A program made the translations under genes and the position numbers. Below the pieces are notes generated by a model that was not told the origin of the DNA, searched no databases, and was given only the letters and a program-made list of their open reading frames with translations. From Arthrobacter methylotrophus (GTDB lineage: Bacteria > Actinomycetota > Actinomycetes > Actinomycetales > Micrococcaceae), in assembly GCF_039539965.1 (NCBI RefSeq), contig NZ_BAABED010000001.1, positions 620,001 through 684,000 of the forward strand: DNA of 64,000 nucleotides, given 5' to 3'. Positions 8,363 to 16,062 of the stretch are shown here, one piece after another. Within the stretch, counting starts at the first letter, position 1, and the number at the start of each line of letters is the position of its first letter.

Positions 8363-8398
8363 GGGGCAAGCAGGCGCCCGAGAGCACCTGTTTGCCCC
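8363..8398 (-). terminator. Intrinsic terminator of pfkA
   Basis: The arms GGGGCAAGCAGG and CCTGTTTGCCCC form a 12-bp stem with one wobble pair, followed on the minus strand by TTCCTTTTCC. It lies between the pfkA stop and the GNAT start. Confidence 0.7.
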
Positions 8399-8400
8399 TT

Positions 8401-8430
8401 GAAGAACGGCTTAGCGAAGAACGGCTTAGC
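8401..8430. repeat. 15-bp tandem duplication at the pfkA stop codon
   Basis: GAAGAACGGCTTAGC is present twice in exact tandem (8401-8415, 8416-8430). The second copy contains the pfkA stop codon (8426-8428), so the first is a duplicate of the gene's end lying just after it. Confidence 0.9.
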
Positions 8431-9451
8431 CGAACAACACCGCGGCTTCGTCGTAGCGGTTCTGCGGGACGGTCTTGAGTTTGCCCAAGGCGGCTTCGAA
8501 GCCCACATGTTCGATGTCCGTGCCTTTGAGGGCCACCATGGTTCCCCAGCGGCCTTCGACGACGGAATCGATGGCGGCCATGCCCAGGCGGGTGGCCAGG
8601 ACCCGATCGAAGGCTGAGGGCACGCCGCCGCGCTGGATGTGGCCCAGGATGGTGGCACGGGTCTCGATGCCGGTGCGGGCTTCGATTTCCGGAGCGAGCT
8701 GGTCCGCGATGCCACCCAGACGGGGCCGCCCAAAGGTGTCTAGCCCGCGTTCGGAGTGCGGAGCCTCCATGTGGTCCGGGACGAAACCTTCGGCAACAAC
8801 AATCAGCGGCGCCCGGCCACGGTCGTGGGCCTCCTGAACCCACTCGGTGATCTGCTCGATGCTGACCTTCTGCTCGGGAATGAGGATGGCGTGCGCGCCG
8901 GCTGCCATCCCGGCGTGCAGGGCGATCCAGCCCACGTGGCGGCCCATGACCTCGGCGATCATGCAGCGGTGGTGCGATTCTCCGGTGGTGCGTAGCCGGT
9001 CGATGGCCTCGGTGGCGATTTGGACGGCGGTGTCGAAACCGAAGGTGTAGTCGGTGGCGTCGAGGTCGTTGTCCACTGTCTTGGGAACGCCGACGATTTT
9101 CAGCCCGGCGTCGGTGAGGCGCTTCGCGGCGGCCAGGGTGCCTTCCCCTCCGATGGCAATGATGGCATCGATGCCCAGACGGTCCATGTGGCCCTTGATG
9201 ACCTCCGGGCCGCCGCCGTTCTCAAACGGGTTGGTGCGGGAGGTGCCAAGGATGGTTCCGCCCTGTTTGGCGATGCCGCGGACCATGGTGCGGGGAATGT
9301 CGATGACGTCACCCTCCACGACGCCGCGCCACCCATCCCGGAAACCGACGAATTCCTGGCCGTGGATGGCAATTCCCTTGAGCACGGCGCCACGGATGAC
9401 GGCGTTTAGTCCGGGGCAGTCGCCACCGCTGGTAAGGATTCCAATTTTCAT
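8426..9451 (-). CDS. pfkA: 6-phosphofructokinase, group III
   Basis: The 341-residue enzyme phosphorylates fructose 6-phosphate in the committed step of glycolysis. It has the family motifs SGGDCPGLNAVIR (8-20), GGEGT (101-105), PKTVDND (123-129, with the catalytic Asp127) and MGRHVGW for the sugar phosphate. Gly104 together with Lys124 is the pattern reported for ATP-dependent actinobacterial enzymes. PPi-dependent relatives have Asp104. ATP use is therefore predicted but not proven. A TACAAT hexamer at 9516-9511 on the minus strand is a good -10 element. The gene is monocistronic, with its own terminator downstream. Confidence 0.92.
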   Translation of the reverse strand: MKIGILTSGGDCPGLNAVIRGAVLKGIAIHGQEFVGFRDGWRGVVEGDVIDIPRTMVRGIAKQGGTILGTSRTNPFENGGGPEVIKGHMDRLGIDAIIAIGGEGTLAAAKRLTDAGLKIVGVPKTVDNDLDATDYTFGFDTAVQIATEAIDRLRTTGESHHRCMIAEVMGRHVGWIALHAGMAAGAHAILIPEQKVSIEQITEWVQEAHDRGRAPLIVVAEGFVPDHMEAPHSERGLDTFGRPRLGGIADQLAPEIEARTGIETRATILGHIQRGGVPSAFDRVLATRLGMAAIDSVVEGRWGTMVALKGTDIEHVGFEAALGKLKTVPQNRYDEAAVLFG

Positions 9452-9510
9452 GAGGGCTCAAATCCTGGTTAGGAGGTATACGTGTAGAGCGCCACGCTGA
9501 GCTCACAATG

Positions 9511-9541
9511 ATTGTAGGCAGCAATGTGGGGTGGGACACAA
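9511..9541 (-). promoter_or_regulatory. Putative pfkA promoter
   Basis: Read on the minus strand, TTGTGT is followed after 19 nt by TACAAT (9516-9511). The -10 is close to consensus; the spacing to the -35 is long. Transcription would begin near 9504. Confidence 0.4.
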
Positions 9542-9598
9542 ACCATGACCGGCGCCTGGAGTGAGGCTCGTGAAACACCATGGACATATCACGCGAAG

Positions 9599-9628
9599 AG
9601 CCGGCCCATTGAACGTGCTGGGCCGGCT
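9599..9628 (-). terminator. Terminator after the PspC gene cluster
   Basis: The perfect 10-bp stem AGCCGGCCCA / TGGGCCGGCT with a 10-nt loop lies 17 nt past the stop of the small PspC protein and is followed on the minus strand by CTCTTCG. Confidence 0.6.
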
Positions 9629-9644
9629 TGCCCTGATTCTTGCC

Positions 9645-9890
9645 TTACGAGCGGCGGTTGAGGAATGATTCCAGCGCAATGGTGCCGCTCTGGTTGGGAA
9701 GCAGAAGCCACGCCACCACGTAGATCACCACGGCAGGACCGGGTAGAAGGCAGAAGAGCAGGTAGCCGACGCGTACATAGGCTACGTCTACATTCAGTTT
9801 GGCGGCAACGCCACCGCAAACTCCTCCGAGCCAACGCTGCGGTCCGCGCTTCAGGCCCATGCCCCGTACGATGCTGAAGAACTTGTTCAT
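9645..9890 (-). CDS. Small PspC-domain membrane protein
   Basis: This 81-residue protein is essentially a single PspC domain: LKRGPQRWLGGVCGGVAAKLNVDVAYVRVGYLLF followed by one membrane span and the motif YVVAWLLLPNQ. PspC proteins sense or respond to damage at the cytoplasmic membrane. It is the last gene of the minus-strand group 9645-11712 and shares its domain with the large protein and the divergent kinase. GGAAGG lies about 9 nt before its ATG. Confidence 0.85.
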   Translation of the reverse strand: MNKFFSIVRGMGLKRGPQRWLGGVCGGVAAKLNVDVAYVRVGYLLFCLLPGPAVVIYVVAWLLLPNQSGTIALESFLNRRS

Positions 9891-9935
9891 GGCTAGAGCC
9901 TTCCCTGTTGTGGCCGCTTTGTCACGTGCCGGTTG

Positions 9936-10244
9936 CTAGTGATGGTCAGGATTGGTGGTGCTGGACCCGGACTCCGGGGCAGACCCGCTGCCCTTGCGGG
10001 AGCGGGCCGACATCAGGCCTCCGATCACGAGTGCCGCGCCCGCCCCGATCATTAGCCCGATCAGCACGTAGTTGCTGTTGAGGGCCACGAGGCCTAGTTT
10101 CGAAATGATGATGAGGGCTGCGAGGGCCAGGATAATCAGTCCCCAGACCACGGTGCCGACCCTGGCCCGGACAGACTGCGCCAAGGGCTCAGGTGCGGAC
10201 GCCGGTCCCGTTCCAAACGCCCGTGTGGGCTCATGCGTGCTCAT
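9936..10244 (-). CDS. Small two-span membrane protein of the PspC cluster
   Basis: The 102-residue protein has a polar N terminus, two hydrophobic spans (VVWGLIILALAALIIISKLGL and VLIGLMIGAGAALVIGGLM) and a Ser/Gly-rich hydrophilic tail. The two-helix hairpin resembles LiaI/LiaF-type membrane segments. Its ATG lies one nucleotide after the stop of the large PspC gene (TGACATG), so it is translationally coupled to it. A role in the same envelope response is inferred from context. Confidence 0.7.
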   Translation of the reverse strand: MSTHEPTRAFGTGPASAPEPLAQSVRARVGTVVWGLIILALAALIIISKLGLVALNSNYVLIGLMIGAGAALVIGGLMSARSRKGSGSAPESGSSTTNPDHH

Positions 10245-10245
10245 G

Positions 10246-11712
10246 TCAGTTTCCTTCCTGGACGGTGACGTTGCTGAAGGCGCCGTTTAGCCTGATGATC
10301 AGCTTGGCGCCGGGCTTATCCGTGTTGAAGCTGTCCCGGGTACCGCCGTTGCTTTGGGTGACTGCGCTGCCGTCCCGCTTGAGGTTCGCGAAGCTCATGT
10401 CTGCTTGGACCTCCACCGGCACGGTCGTCGGGATGAGGAGCCTGATGTTGCTTACCGTCACATCCATCGGAACCACGACGTCGGAGCTCAGCGGTGCCGT
10501 CAGGTTGAGTTTGCTCAGGTCGACCGTCCCATTGGCTCCGGTGAGGTCGAAACCCTTGCGGGCATCGTCGATGCTCACGGGGTTCCATTGACCGGACTGC
10601 AAGTGGAATTGGTTCGGGTTGGGGGCGATATTGAAGATTCCGCCGATGACCAGCGTCGCAACGGCGAGGAATCCCAGCAGCCCGGAAGTTCGGCCACGAA
10701 GCCCCGCAACCAGGATGCCCAGTCCGAGGACTCCGGCGCCCGTGGCCCAGACCACCGCGTTGGCGGCGTCGCCGAGTTGGATGACGTTGCCGACGTCGAG
10801 CAGCTTGAGGGTTCCGCCAGCCAGCAGGGCTGCCCCTGCGGAGACGGTAACGATTGCCGCGCCCGGTCCCTGCCGTTTCGGCCGTGCGGGCCTGTGATGT
10901 GCGCCGGCCGGTAGGTACGGGTCAGCCCCGTATGCACTACTCGTGCCGTACTGTCCGGTGGTGGGCGGCGCTGAATAGCCAGCGCCCGACGGCGGCACTG
11001 CACCGTAGCCCATCCCGCTGGGTTCGTAGGAGGTGCTCTGCGCTCCGTAGCTTCCGCCGTGGGAACCTGGAGCGGGCGCATAAGGGTGGGTGCTCATGGT
11101 CTGTCTTCCATTGCGGGACTTGTTGCGCTGGACCAGGAAGTAGACCAGGTAGATGATGCCGCCTACCCAGAACAGCGCCCAGAACAGACCCGGAAGGCCG
11201 TTCCATCCCCATCCCCAGAAACCGTGGCCAAGGCTTGGCAATCCGACGATGGTGGTGATGACGGCTCCGGTCATGCCTGCGGACCACCTGCCAGCCCCGG
11301 CCTCTTGGGCGTGGATGCGGCCGTCGGGTTCGGGCAGGAGAGCCCAAGCGAGGCCGTAGAGCAGGATGCCGATGCCGGCGAAGAGGGTCAGGACGATGAA
11401 GATGCCGCGGACGATCAAAGGATCGATACCAAATCGGTGCGCGATTCCGCTCGCCACACCGCCTATCCACCGGTCCTGACCGCGGCTGATGCCTTGGCTG
11501 CGAATCCAGGTGAAAAAGTTCTGCGGCGGAGCGGGCGCGGCATAGTCCGGAGCGGGCACGGCGTAGTCCGGTGCGGCGCCGCCCGTATTGCCGGCGCTTG
11601 GCTGGGCCGGTTCTTCCGGTGTGCCTGTCCCGGCCGGCTGGCTGGATTCTGCAGCTTGGTCGGACCCCTCGGCTTGTCCGGGGTCCTCTGGATTCATGCT
11701 GTTCGCGTTCAT
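10246..11712 (-). CDS. PspC-LiaF-type membrane protein with C-terminal toastrack-like domain
   Basis: This 488-residue protein begins with a Pro/Ala/Gln-rich cytoplasmic stretch (1-85). A PspC domain follows (about 90-155: RGQDRWIGGVASGIAHRFGIDPLIVRG, ending YGLAWALLPEP). Next come further membrane spans, a Gly/Tyr/Ser/Pro-rich linker (205-280), a four-helix LiaF-like membrane block (285-360) and a beta-rich C-terminal region (380-488) like DUF4097/DUF2154 toastrack domains. Such proteins act as membrane-stress sensors that govern a partner kinase. The divergent PspC-kinase and LuxR-type regulator fit that model. The start at 11712 has no strong ribosome binding site; Met6 is an alternative. 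Confidence 0.75.
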   Translation of the reverse strand: MNANSMNPEDPGQAEGSDQAAESSQPAGTGTPEEPAQPSAGNTGGAAPDYAVPAPDYAAPAPPQNFFTWIRSQGISRGQDRWIGGVASGIAHRFGIDPLIVRGIFIVLTLFAGIGILLYGLAWALLPEPDGRIHAQEAGAGRWSAGMTGAVITTIVGLPSLGHGFWGWGWNGLPGLFWALFWVGGIIYLVYFLVQRNKSRNGRQTMSTHPYAPAPGSHGGSYGAQSTSYEPSGMGYGAVPPSGAGYSAPPTTGQYGTSSAYGADPYLPAGAHHRPARPKRQGPGAAIVTVSAGAALLAGGTLKLLDVGNVIQLGDAANAVVWATGAGVLGLGILVAGLRGRTSGLLGFLAVATLVIGGIFNIAPNPNQFHLQSGQWNPVSIDDARKGFDLTGANGTVDLSKLNLTAPLSSDVVVPMDVTVSNIRLLIPTTVPVEVQADMSFANLKRDGSAVTQSNGGTRDSFNTDKPGAKLIIRLNGAFSNVTVQEGN

Positions 11713-11758
11713 ACTTCGATCTTGCCGTCTGGTGACGCGCCCCCTCTATTGGGGGATA

Positions 11759-11819
11759 CCCTGAACGTTCCCTGAGTGGCCCCCTGAGATGCCCTGCTTC
11801 CAGCGCCGAAGGCCCCTGA
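11759..11819. promoter_or_regulatory. Phased CCCTGA repeats in the divergent psp-like promoter region
   Basis: CCCTGA occurs at 11759-11764, 11770-11775, 11782-11787 and 11814-11819. The first three are 11 and 12 bp apart, about one helical turn, so a regulator could bind them on one DNA face. The LuxR-type response regulator encoded next door is the natural candidate. Confidence 0.5.
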
Positions 11820-11838
11820 TACGTGTTTGGATGGATTC

Positions 11839-13188
11839 ATGACAACCGCCACGCAACGCCCGGCACTGGTCCGCAGCAGCGACCGGATGATTGCGGGCGT
11901 CTGCAACGGCCTGGCGGATCACCTTGGCTGGCCCGTGAAGTACATCCGGCTCGGCATGGTCCTTGCCTCGTTCGCCGGCGGCGCAGGCCTGGCCCTCTAC
12001 GCCTGGCTCTGGGTCATGGTACCTACCGCCGACGAAAGTGCCCGCCGCAATAGCCGCCGGCCGACGTCGCCCATTGCTCCTTCGGTGAGCATCCTCCCAT
12101 ACGGTGGCCCTGAGCCGGGTGCCGGTCCGGCGCCGCAACCGTTGGCCACCCCCGCTCCCGTCTTCGCCTCCTGGTTCAGGACGCGGCGCATCCAGTACGG
12201 GAAGGAGCTCCTCTTGGGGGCCGGCCTCCTCTTGGTGGCCGCCATCCTTATCGCCCGGCAGTTCGGCGTCGATGTCCCTCTCGGCACCCTGATCCCGGCG
12301 GCAGCCATTCTCGGTGGGGCCGCGATCGCCTGGATGCAGCTGGACGAGTCGCGCCGGGCCGGATTGGTGGACAAGACGAAGGCGGACCAGGCCGGTGGCT
12401 GGGTCCGCCTCGCCGCAGGCCTGGCCCTGGTGGTTGCTGGCGTGTTGGTCATGGTGTCCGGGTCCGGCTCGTGGGAGCAGACATGGCTCGCGCTGTTGGC
12501 TTCGATTGCCGTGTTGGGTGGCGTCGCCTTGGTGTTGCTGCCGTGGGGCTTGAAGTTCTGGAAAGACCTTGAAACCGAGCGCGCAGCGCGTGTTCGCGAA
12601 ACTGAGCGGGCGGAGATTGCTGCCCATCTGCACGACTCTGTGCTGCAGACGCTTGCCTTGATCCAGCGCCGGGCTGGCTCCGAACAGGACGTGGTCCGCC
12701 TCGCCCGCGCTCAGGAGCGCGAACTGCGTACGTGGTTGTACCGGGATGCCGCCAAGGATGCAGGACTCTTGGCTGAGCGGATCGCGGCGGCCGCAGCCGA
12801 AGTGGAAGACGCCCACGGACACCCTGTCGACGTCGTCAGCGTGGGAGACTCCGCCATGACGGACCGGCACGAAGCGCTGGTCCTGGCGGCCCGTGAGGCC
12901 ATGCACAATGCTGCCCGGCACGGCGGCGGAGCCGTGTCCGTCTATCTCGAGAGCTCGGATTCCGGTAGCGAAGTTTTTGTCAGGGACCGGGGACCAGGCT
13001 TCGACCCGGACGCCGTCCCGGAGGACAGGCTCGGAGTCAAGGAATCAATCATCGGACGGATGAAGCGCCACGGCGGCACGGCGGTCATCAACAGTAGCTC
13101 CGAGGGCACTGAGGTCCACCTGAAGCTGCCCGCCGAAAACTCAGACAAGCCGGACAAAGCAGAGAACCGAAACGGAGAAACCAGATGA
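11839..13188 (+). CDS. PspC-domain sensor histidine kinase (NarL type)
   Basis: This 449-residue kinase has an N-terminal PspC domain (about 10-65: RSSDRMIAGVCNGLADHLGW ... YAWLWVMVP), a Pro-rich linker, then about four membrane spans (120-240). A HisKA_3 phosphoacceptor box follows, AEIAAHLHDSVLQTLALI, with His265 as the likely site. The HATPase region (about 335-430) has N-box REAMHNAARHGG and G-box RDRGPGFDPD. The ATG at 11839 follows GGATGG; a TTG at 11827 is less likely. Its stop overlaps the response-regulator start (ATGATGA). Fusion of PspC to a kinase suggests that envelope stress is sensed at the membrane and passed to the regulator. Confidence 0.88.
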   Translation: MTTATQRPALVRSSDRMIAGVCNGLADHLGWPVKYIRLGMVLASFAGGAGLALYAWLWVMVPTADESARRNSRRPTSPIAPSVSILPYGGPEPGAGPAPQPLATPAPVFASWFRTRRIQYGKELLLGAGLLLVAAILIARQFGVDVPLGTLIPAAAILGGAAIAWMQLDESRRAGLVDKTKADQAGGWVRLAAGLALVVAGVLVMVSGSGSWEQTWLALLASIAVLGGVALVLLPWGLKFWKDLETERAARVRETERAEIAAHLHDSVLQTLALIQRRAGSEQDVVRLARAQERELRTWLYRDAAKDAGLLAERIAAAAAEVEDAHGHPVDVVSVGDSAMTDRHEALVLAAREAMHNAARHGGGAVSVYLESSDSGSEVFVRDRGPGFDPDAVPEDRLGVKESIIGRMKRHGGTAVINSSSEGTEVHLKLPAENSDKPDKAENRNGETR

Positions 13189-13874
13189 TGAGTGGCCCCG
13201 CGGAGCACATTCAGCCAGAACCCTCACAACGGACCGTCCGGGTAGTGATCGTGGACGACCACGCCATCTTCCGTTCCGGCCTCAAGGCCGATCTCGATTC
13301 GAGAATCGACGTGGTGGGCGAAGCCGGAACCGTGGAGCAAGCCATCGCCGTGATTTCGGAGGTACGCCCGGAAGTGGTGTTGCTTGACGTTCACTTGCCC
13401 GGCGGCCTTGGCGGTGGTGGTCGGGAAGTCATCAGTGCATCCTCTCAATTGCGCGGGAGCACGAGCTTCCTGGCATTGAGCGTTTCAGATGCCGCCGAGG
13501 ACGTCGTGGCCGTCATCCGGGCCGGGGCTCGTGGCTATGTCACGAAGACCATTTCAGGCCCCGAAATCTCCGACGCCGTGATTCGGGTAGCCGACGGTGA
13601 CGCCGTTTTCTCGCCGCGGCTGGCGGGTTTCGTCCTGGACGCGTTTGGGACCTCCCCGGCGGAGATCGCCGACGACGAACTCGACCGCCTCTCCGCGCGG
13701 GAACTGGAAGTCATGCGCCTCATCGCCCGTGGCTACAGCTACAAGGAGGTGGCCAAGGAATTGTTCATCTCGATCAAGACCGTGGAAACCCATGTCTCCG
13801 CGGTTCTCCGCAAACTGCAGCTCTCCAGCCGCCACGAATTGACAAAATGGGCTGCCGAGCGCCGCCTCCTCTGA
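13185..13874 (+). CDS. LuxR/NarL-family response regulator
   Basis: The 229-residue regulator has a receiver domain (about 18-140) with acidic residues D24/D25 and phosphoacceptor D68 in VVLLDVHLPGG, and a LuxR-type helix-turn-helix (about 165-229: LSARELEVMRLIARGYSYKEVAKELFISIKTVETHVSAVLRKL). It overlaps the kinase gene and is its cognate partner. Two adjacent Met codons (13185, 13188) can serve as start. It is likely to control the divergent PspC genes through the repeats in the shared promoter region. Confidence 0.9.
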   Translation: MMSGPAEHIQPEPSQRTVRVVIVDDHAIFRSGLKADLDSRIDVVGEAGTVEQAIAVISEVRPEVVLLDVHLPGGLGGGGREVISASSQLRGSTSFLALSVSDAAEDVVAVIRAGARGYVTKTISGPEISDAVIRVADGDAVFSPRLAGFVLDAFGTSPAEIADDELDRLSARELEVMRLIARGYSYKEVAKELFISIKTVETHVSAVLRKLQLSSRHELTKWAAERRLL

Positions 13875-13902
13875 CGCTCCCTCACCTTTGGTGCCTTAAA
13901 CC

Positions 13903-13944
13903 CAAACGCTCGCTCACCTATATCCCAAGGTGAGCGAGCGTTTG
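13903..13944. repeat. Perfect 17-bp inverted repeat between convergent genes
   Basis: The arms CAAACGCTCGCTCACCT (13903-13919) and AGGTGAGCGAGCGTTTG (13928-13944) are exact complements around an 8-nt loop. It lies between the response regulator and the convergent aminotransferase. It may terminate both, although no T tract is present. The core TGAGCGAGCG recurs at 36231 and 36263. Confidence 0.85.
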
Positions 13945-13957
13945 TGCAGTTGAAAGG

Positions 13958-15187
13958 CTACTTGGCCCGGCCCAGGAATTCCTGGAGGCGCCGGACACCT
14001 TCGGCGAGGTCTTCGTCGCCCAGGGCGTAGGAGAGGCGCAAGTAACCCGAGGGGCCGAAGGCCTCGCCCGGAACTACGGCAACCTCCACTTCGTCGAGGA
14101 TCAGCGAGGCAAGCTCGGCCGAGGTCGATGGACGGACCGGGCCGTTCGGCGTCGGGAATTCCTTGCCCAGCAGCGCGCGGACGTCGGCGTACACGTAGAA
14201 GGCGCCGTTCGGCGTCGGGCACTCCACGCCCTCGATCGCGTTCAGTCCGGCGACAATCGCCTTGCGGCGGCGGTCGAAGGCGACCTTCATCTCGTCGACG
14301 GCGGTCAGCGGCCCGGACACTGCGGCCAGGGCGGCGATCTGCATGATGTTGGAGACGTTGGAGGTCGAGTGCGACTGGAGATTGGTGGCGGCCTTGATGA
14401 CGTCGGCGGGGCCGATCATCCATCCGACGCGCCATCCTGTCATGGCGTAGGTCTTGGCGACACCGTTGAGGATGACCACCTTGTCACCGAGCTCGGGGGC
14501 GGCAGTGGCAATCGAGGTGAAAGGCACGCCGTCGTAGGTGAGGTGCTCATAGATTTCGTCGGTGACAACCCAGAGTCCCTTGGCTGCCGCCCACTTTCCG
14601 ATCTCTGCTACCTGTTCGGCGCTGTAGACCGCGCCGGTCGGGTTGGACGGGGAAACGAAAAGCAGGATCTTGGACCTGTCCGTGATGGCGGCCTCGAGCT
14701 GCTCGACCGTGACCAGGTAACCCTGTTCCGGGCCGGCGAAGACCTCGACAGGGACGCCTCCGGCCAAGCGGATTGCCTCGGGGTAGGTGGTCCAGAACGG
14801 CGTGGGGATTATGACTTCATCGCCCGGGTCAATCAGGGTGGCGAAGGTGTTGTAGACGGCTTGCTTGCCGCCATTGGTCACCAGGACCCGGGAAGCGTCG
14901 ACCTTGTAACCGGAGTCGCGGAACGTCTTCTCCGCGATGGCTTGCTTCAGTTCCGGCAGGCCGGCTGCGGGAGAGTAGCGGTGGTACTTCGGCTGAGGGG
15001 CGGCCTCGACGGCGGCCTTGACGATGTAGTCCGGTGTCGGGAAGTCGGGCTCCCCGGCGCCGAAACCAATCACGGGACGGCCCGCGGCCTTGAGGGCCTT
15101 TGCCTTGGCGTCAACGGCAAGGGTGGCGGATTCGGCGATGGCGGAAATTCGCTGTGAAATGCGGGCGGCAGGTATTCCGGCAGACAT
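13958..15187 (-). CDS. Pyridoxal-phosphate aminotransferase, aspartate type (class I)
   Basis: The 409-residue enzyme shows the class I/II aminotransferase plan: [12 protein letters not shown] at 41-52 (substrate glycine loop), NGGKQAVYN at 105-113, [10 protein letters not shown] at 179-188, the cofactor Asp210 in [10 protein letters not shown], and the Schiff-base Lys245 in [16 protein letters not shown]. It resembles Ib-type aspartate aminotransferases (AspC), which transfer amino groups between aspartate and 2-oxoglutarate. The exact amino donor cannot be proved from sequence. The ATG at 15187 lacks an obvious ribosome binding site. It is transcribed alone, convergent with the two-component system. 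Confidence 0.85.
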   Translation of the reverse strand: MSAGIPAARISQRISAIAESATLAVDAKAKALKAAGRPVIGFGAGEPDFPTPDYIVKAAVEAAPQPKYHRYSPAAGLPELKQAIAEKTFRDSGYKVDASRVLVTNGGKQAVYNTFATLIDPGDEVIIPTPFWTTYPEAIRLAGGVPVEVFAGPEQGYLVTVEQLEAAITDRSKILLFVSPSNPTGAVYSAEQVAEIGKWAAAKGLWVVTDEIYEHLTYDGVPFTSIATAAPELGDKVVILNGVAKTYAMTGWRVGWMIGPADVIKAATNLQSHSTSNVSNIMQIAALAAVSGPLTAVDEMKVAFDRRRKAIVAGLNAIEGVECPTPNGAFYVYADVRALLGKEFPTPNGPVRPSTSAELASLILDEVEVAVVPGEAFGPSGYLRLSYALGDEDLAEGVRRLQEFLGRAK

Positions 15188-15301
15188 TTAAAGCACCGTT
15201 CTTCGCGGGCAGCTCAGGAGCTGGATGATGGGATTCGACGGAATCTACTTTATGCTGTTCTGCGGAGCTATCGGGCTAAGCTCGGGAAAGTGACAGTGGC
15301 G

Positions 15302-15331
15302 GCTGATCAAACGAGCGCTGATCACACGAGC
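15302..15331. repeat. 15-bp tandem duplication
   Basis: GCTGATCAAACGAGC at 15302-15316 is repeated at 15317-15331 with a single change (A to C). It lies in the non-coding gap upstream of the tRNA. Confidence 0.85.
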
Positions 15332-15455
15332 GGGCAGGCCCGAACACTCCGGAATGAGCCGGTTCGACTATCGCGACGTTGTTGCGTAGACTGGTTCACC
15401 GGTGTTGAAAAACATCACAATGGTTCGCGCCCCAGACTGAGTTCGGAGAATCCTG

Positions 15456-15483
15456 TTGCCAAGGATTTCTCGGGTTCTACGGT
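15456..15483 (+). promoter_or_regulatory. Putative tRNA-Trp promoter
   Basis: TTGCCA (15456-15461) and TACGGT (15478-15483) are 16 nt apart. A start near 15490 would give a 5' extension of about 23 nt before the tRNA. Confidence 0.4.
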
Positions 15484-15512
15484 GCGCGGCCAAAAATATG
15501 GATTCGTTCCAT

Positions 15513-15585
15513 AGGGTAGTGGCGCAATTGGTAGCGCAGCGGTCTCCAAAACCGCAGGTTGCAGGTTCGAGTCCTGTCTGCCCTG
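15513..15585 (+). tRNA. tRNA-Trp (anticodon CCA)
   Basis: The cloverleaf folds well. The acceptor arms AGGGTAG and CTGCCCT pair over 7 bp and leave discriminator G. The anticodon loop TCTCCAAAA presents CCA, and the T arm GCAGG-TTCGAGT-CCTGT is standard. The 3' CCA is not encoded. A tRNA-Trp directly ahead of secE-nusG is the usual arrangement in actinobacteria. Confidence 0.95.
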
Positions 15586-15667
15586 CGCAAGCTGTTCCGG
15601 AATAATTGTCGGAACAAGCGCAGCAACCATGGCTCTGATCAGAGTCGGGTCAACGACGTTTGCATAG

Positions 15668-15949
15668 ATGAGTGAGGATCAGGTGACCGAAACAGCTGCG
15701 AGCAGCTCGAAGGGCCGCCCTGCCAAGAAGTCCGATTCCGGCTTCTTCGCTCGAATTGCACTTTTTGTTCGCCAGGTAATCGGCGAGCTCAAGAAGGTTG
15801 TTGCGCCCACCCGTAAGGAACTGGTCAATTACACGGTCGTGGTGCTGGTGTTCGTGGCCATCATGATGCTCGTCGTCACCATCCTGGACCTGGCTTTCGG
15901 TACGGGAATCAAATGGGTCTTCGGCGCTACTGGTAGCACGAACCACTAA
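15668..15949 (+). CDS. secE: Preprotein translocase subunit SecE
   Basis: This 93-residue protein has a polar N terminus, the amphipathic segment ARIALFVRQVIGELKKVVAPTRKEL and one membrane helix (YTVVVLVFVAIMMLVVTILDLAF), the single-span form of SecE found in Gram-positive bacteria. SecE clamps the two halves of SecY in the protein-conducting channel. It precedes nusG, as in most bacteria. ATG at 15668 was chosen; a GTG at 15680 would shorten it by four residues. Confidence 0.95.
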   Translation: MSEDQVTETAASSSKGRPAKKSDSGFFARIALFVRQVIGELKKVVAPTRKELVNYTVVVLVFVAIMMLVVTILDLAFGTGIKWVFGATGSTNH

Positions 15950-16062
15950 GCGGATCGCTCCGTAAACCGCGTGAAATCCACGGAAATCAAGGGATTTTGC
16001 AGGGTTTGCGGAATTGAGCCATTTAAATAGGCATGTTAGGCAATGAGGAAGCAGGAGACCAA

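Larger units (their letters stand above)
15188..15512. other. Intergenic region before tRNA-Trp, no gene seen
   Basis: This stretch of about 325 bp separates the aminotransferase from tRNA-Trp. It holds a 15-bp tandem duplication (15302-15331) and a likely tRNA promoter near its right end. No convincing reading frame was found on either strand. Confidence 0.6.

Noticed and set aside
8426..9451. PPi-dependent phosphofructokinase
   Set aside because: Residue 104 is Gly (GGEGT), whereas PPi-using enzymes of this group have Asp; ATP use is the better prediction.
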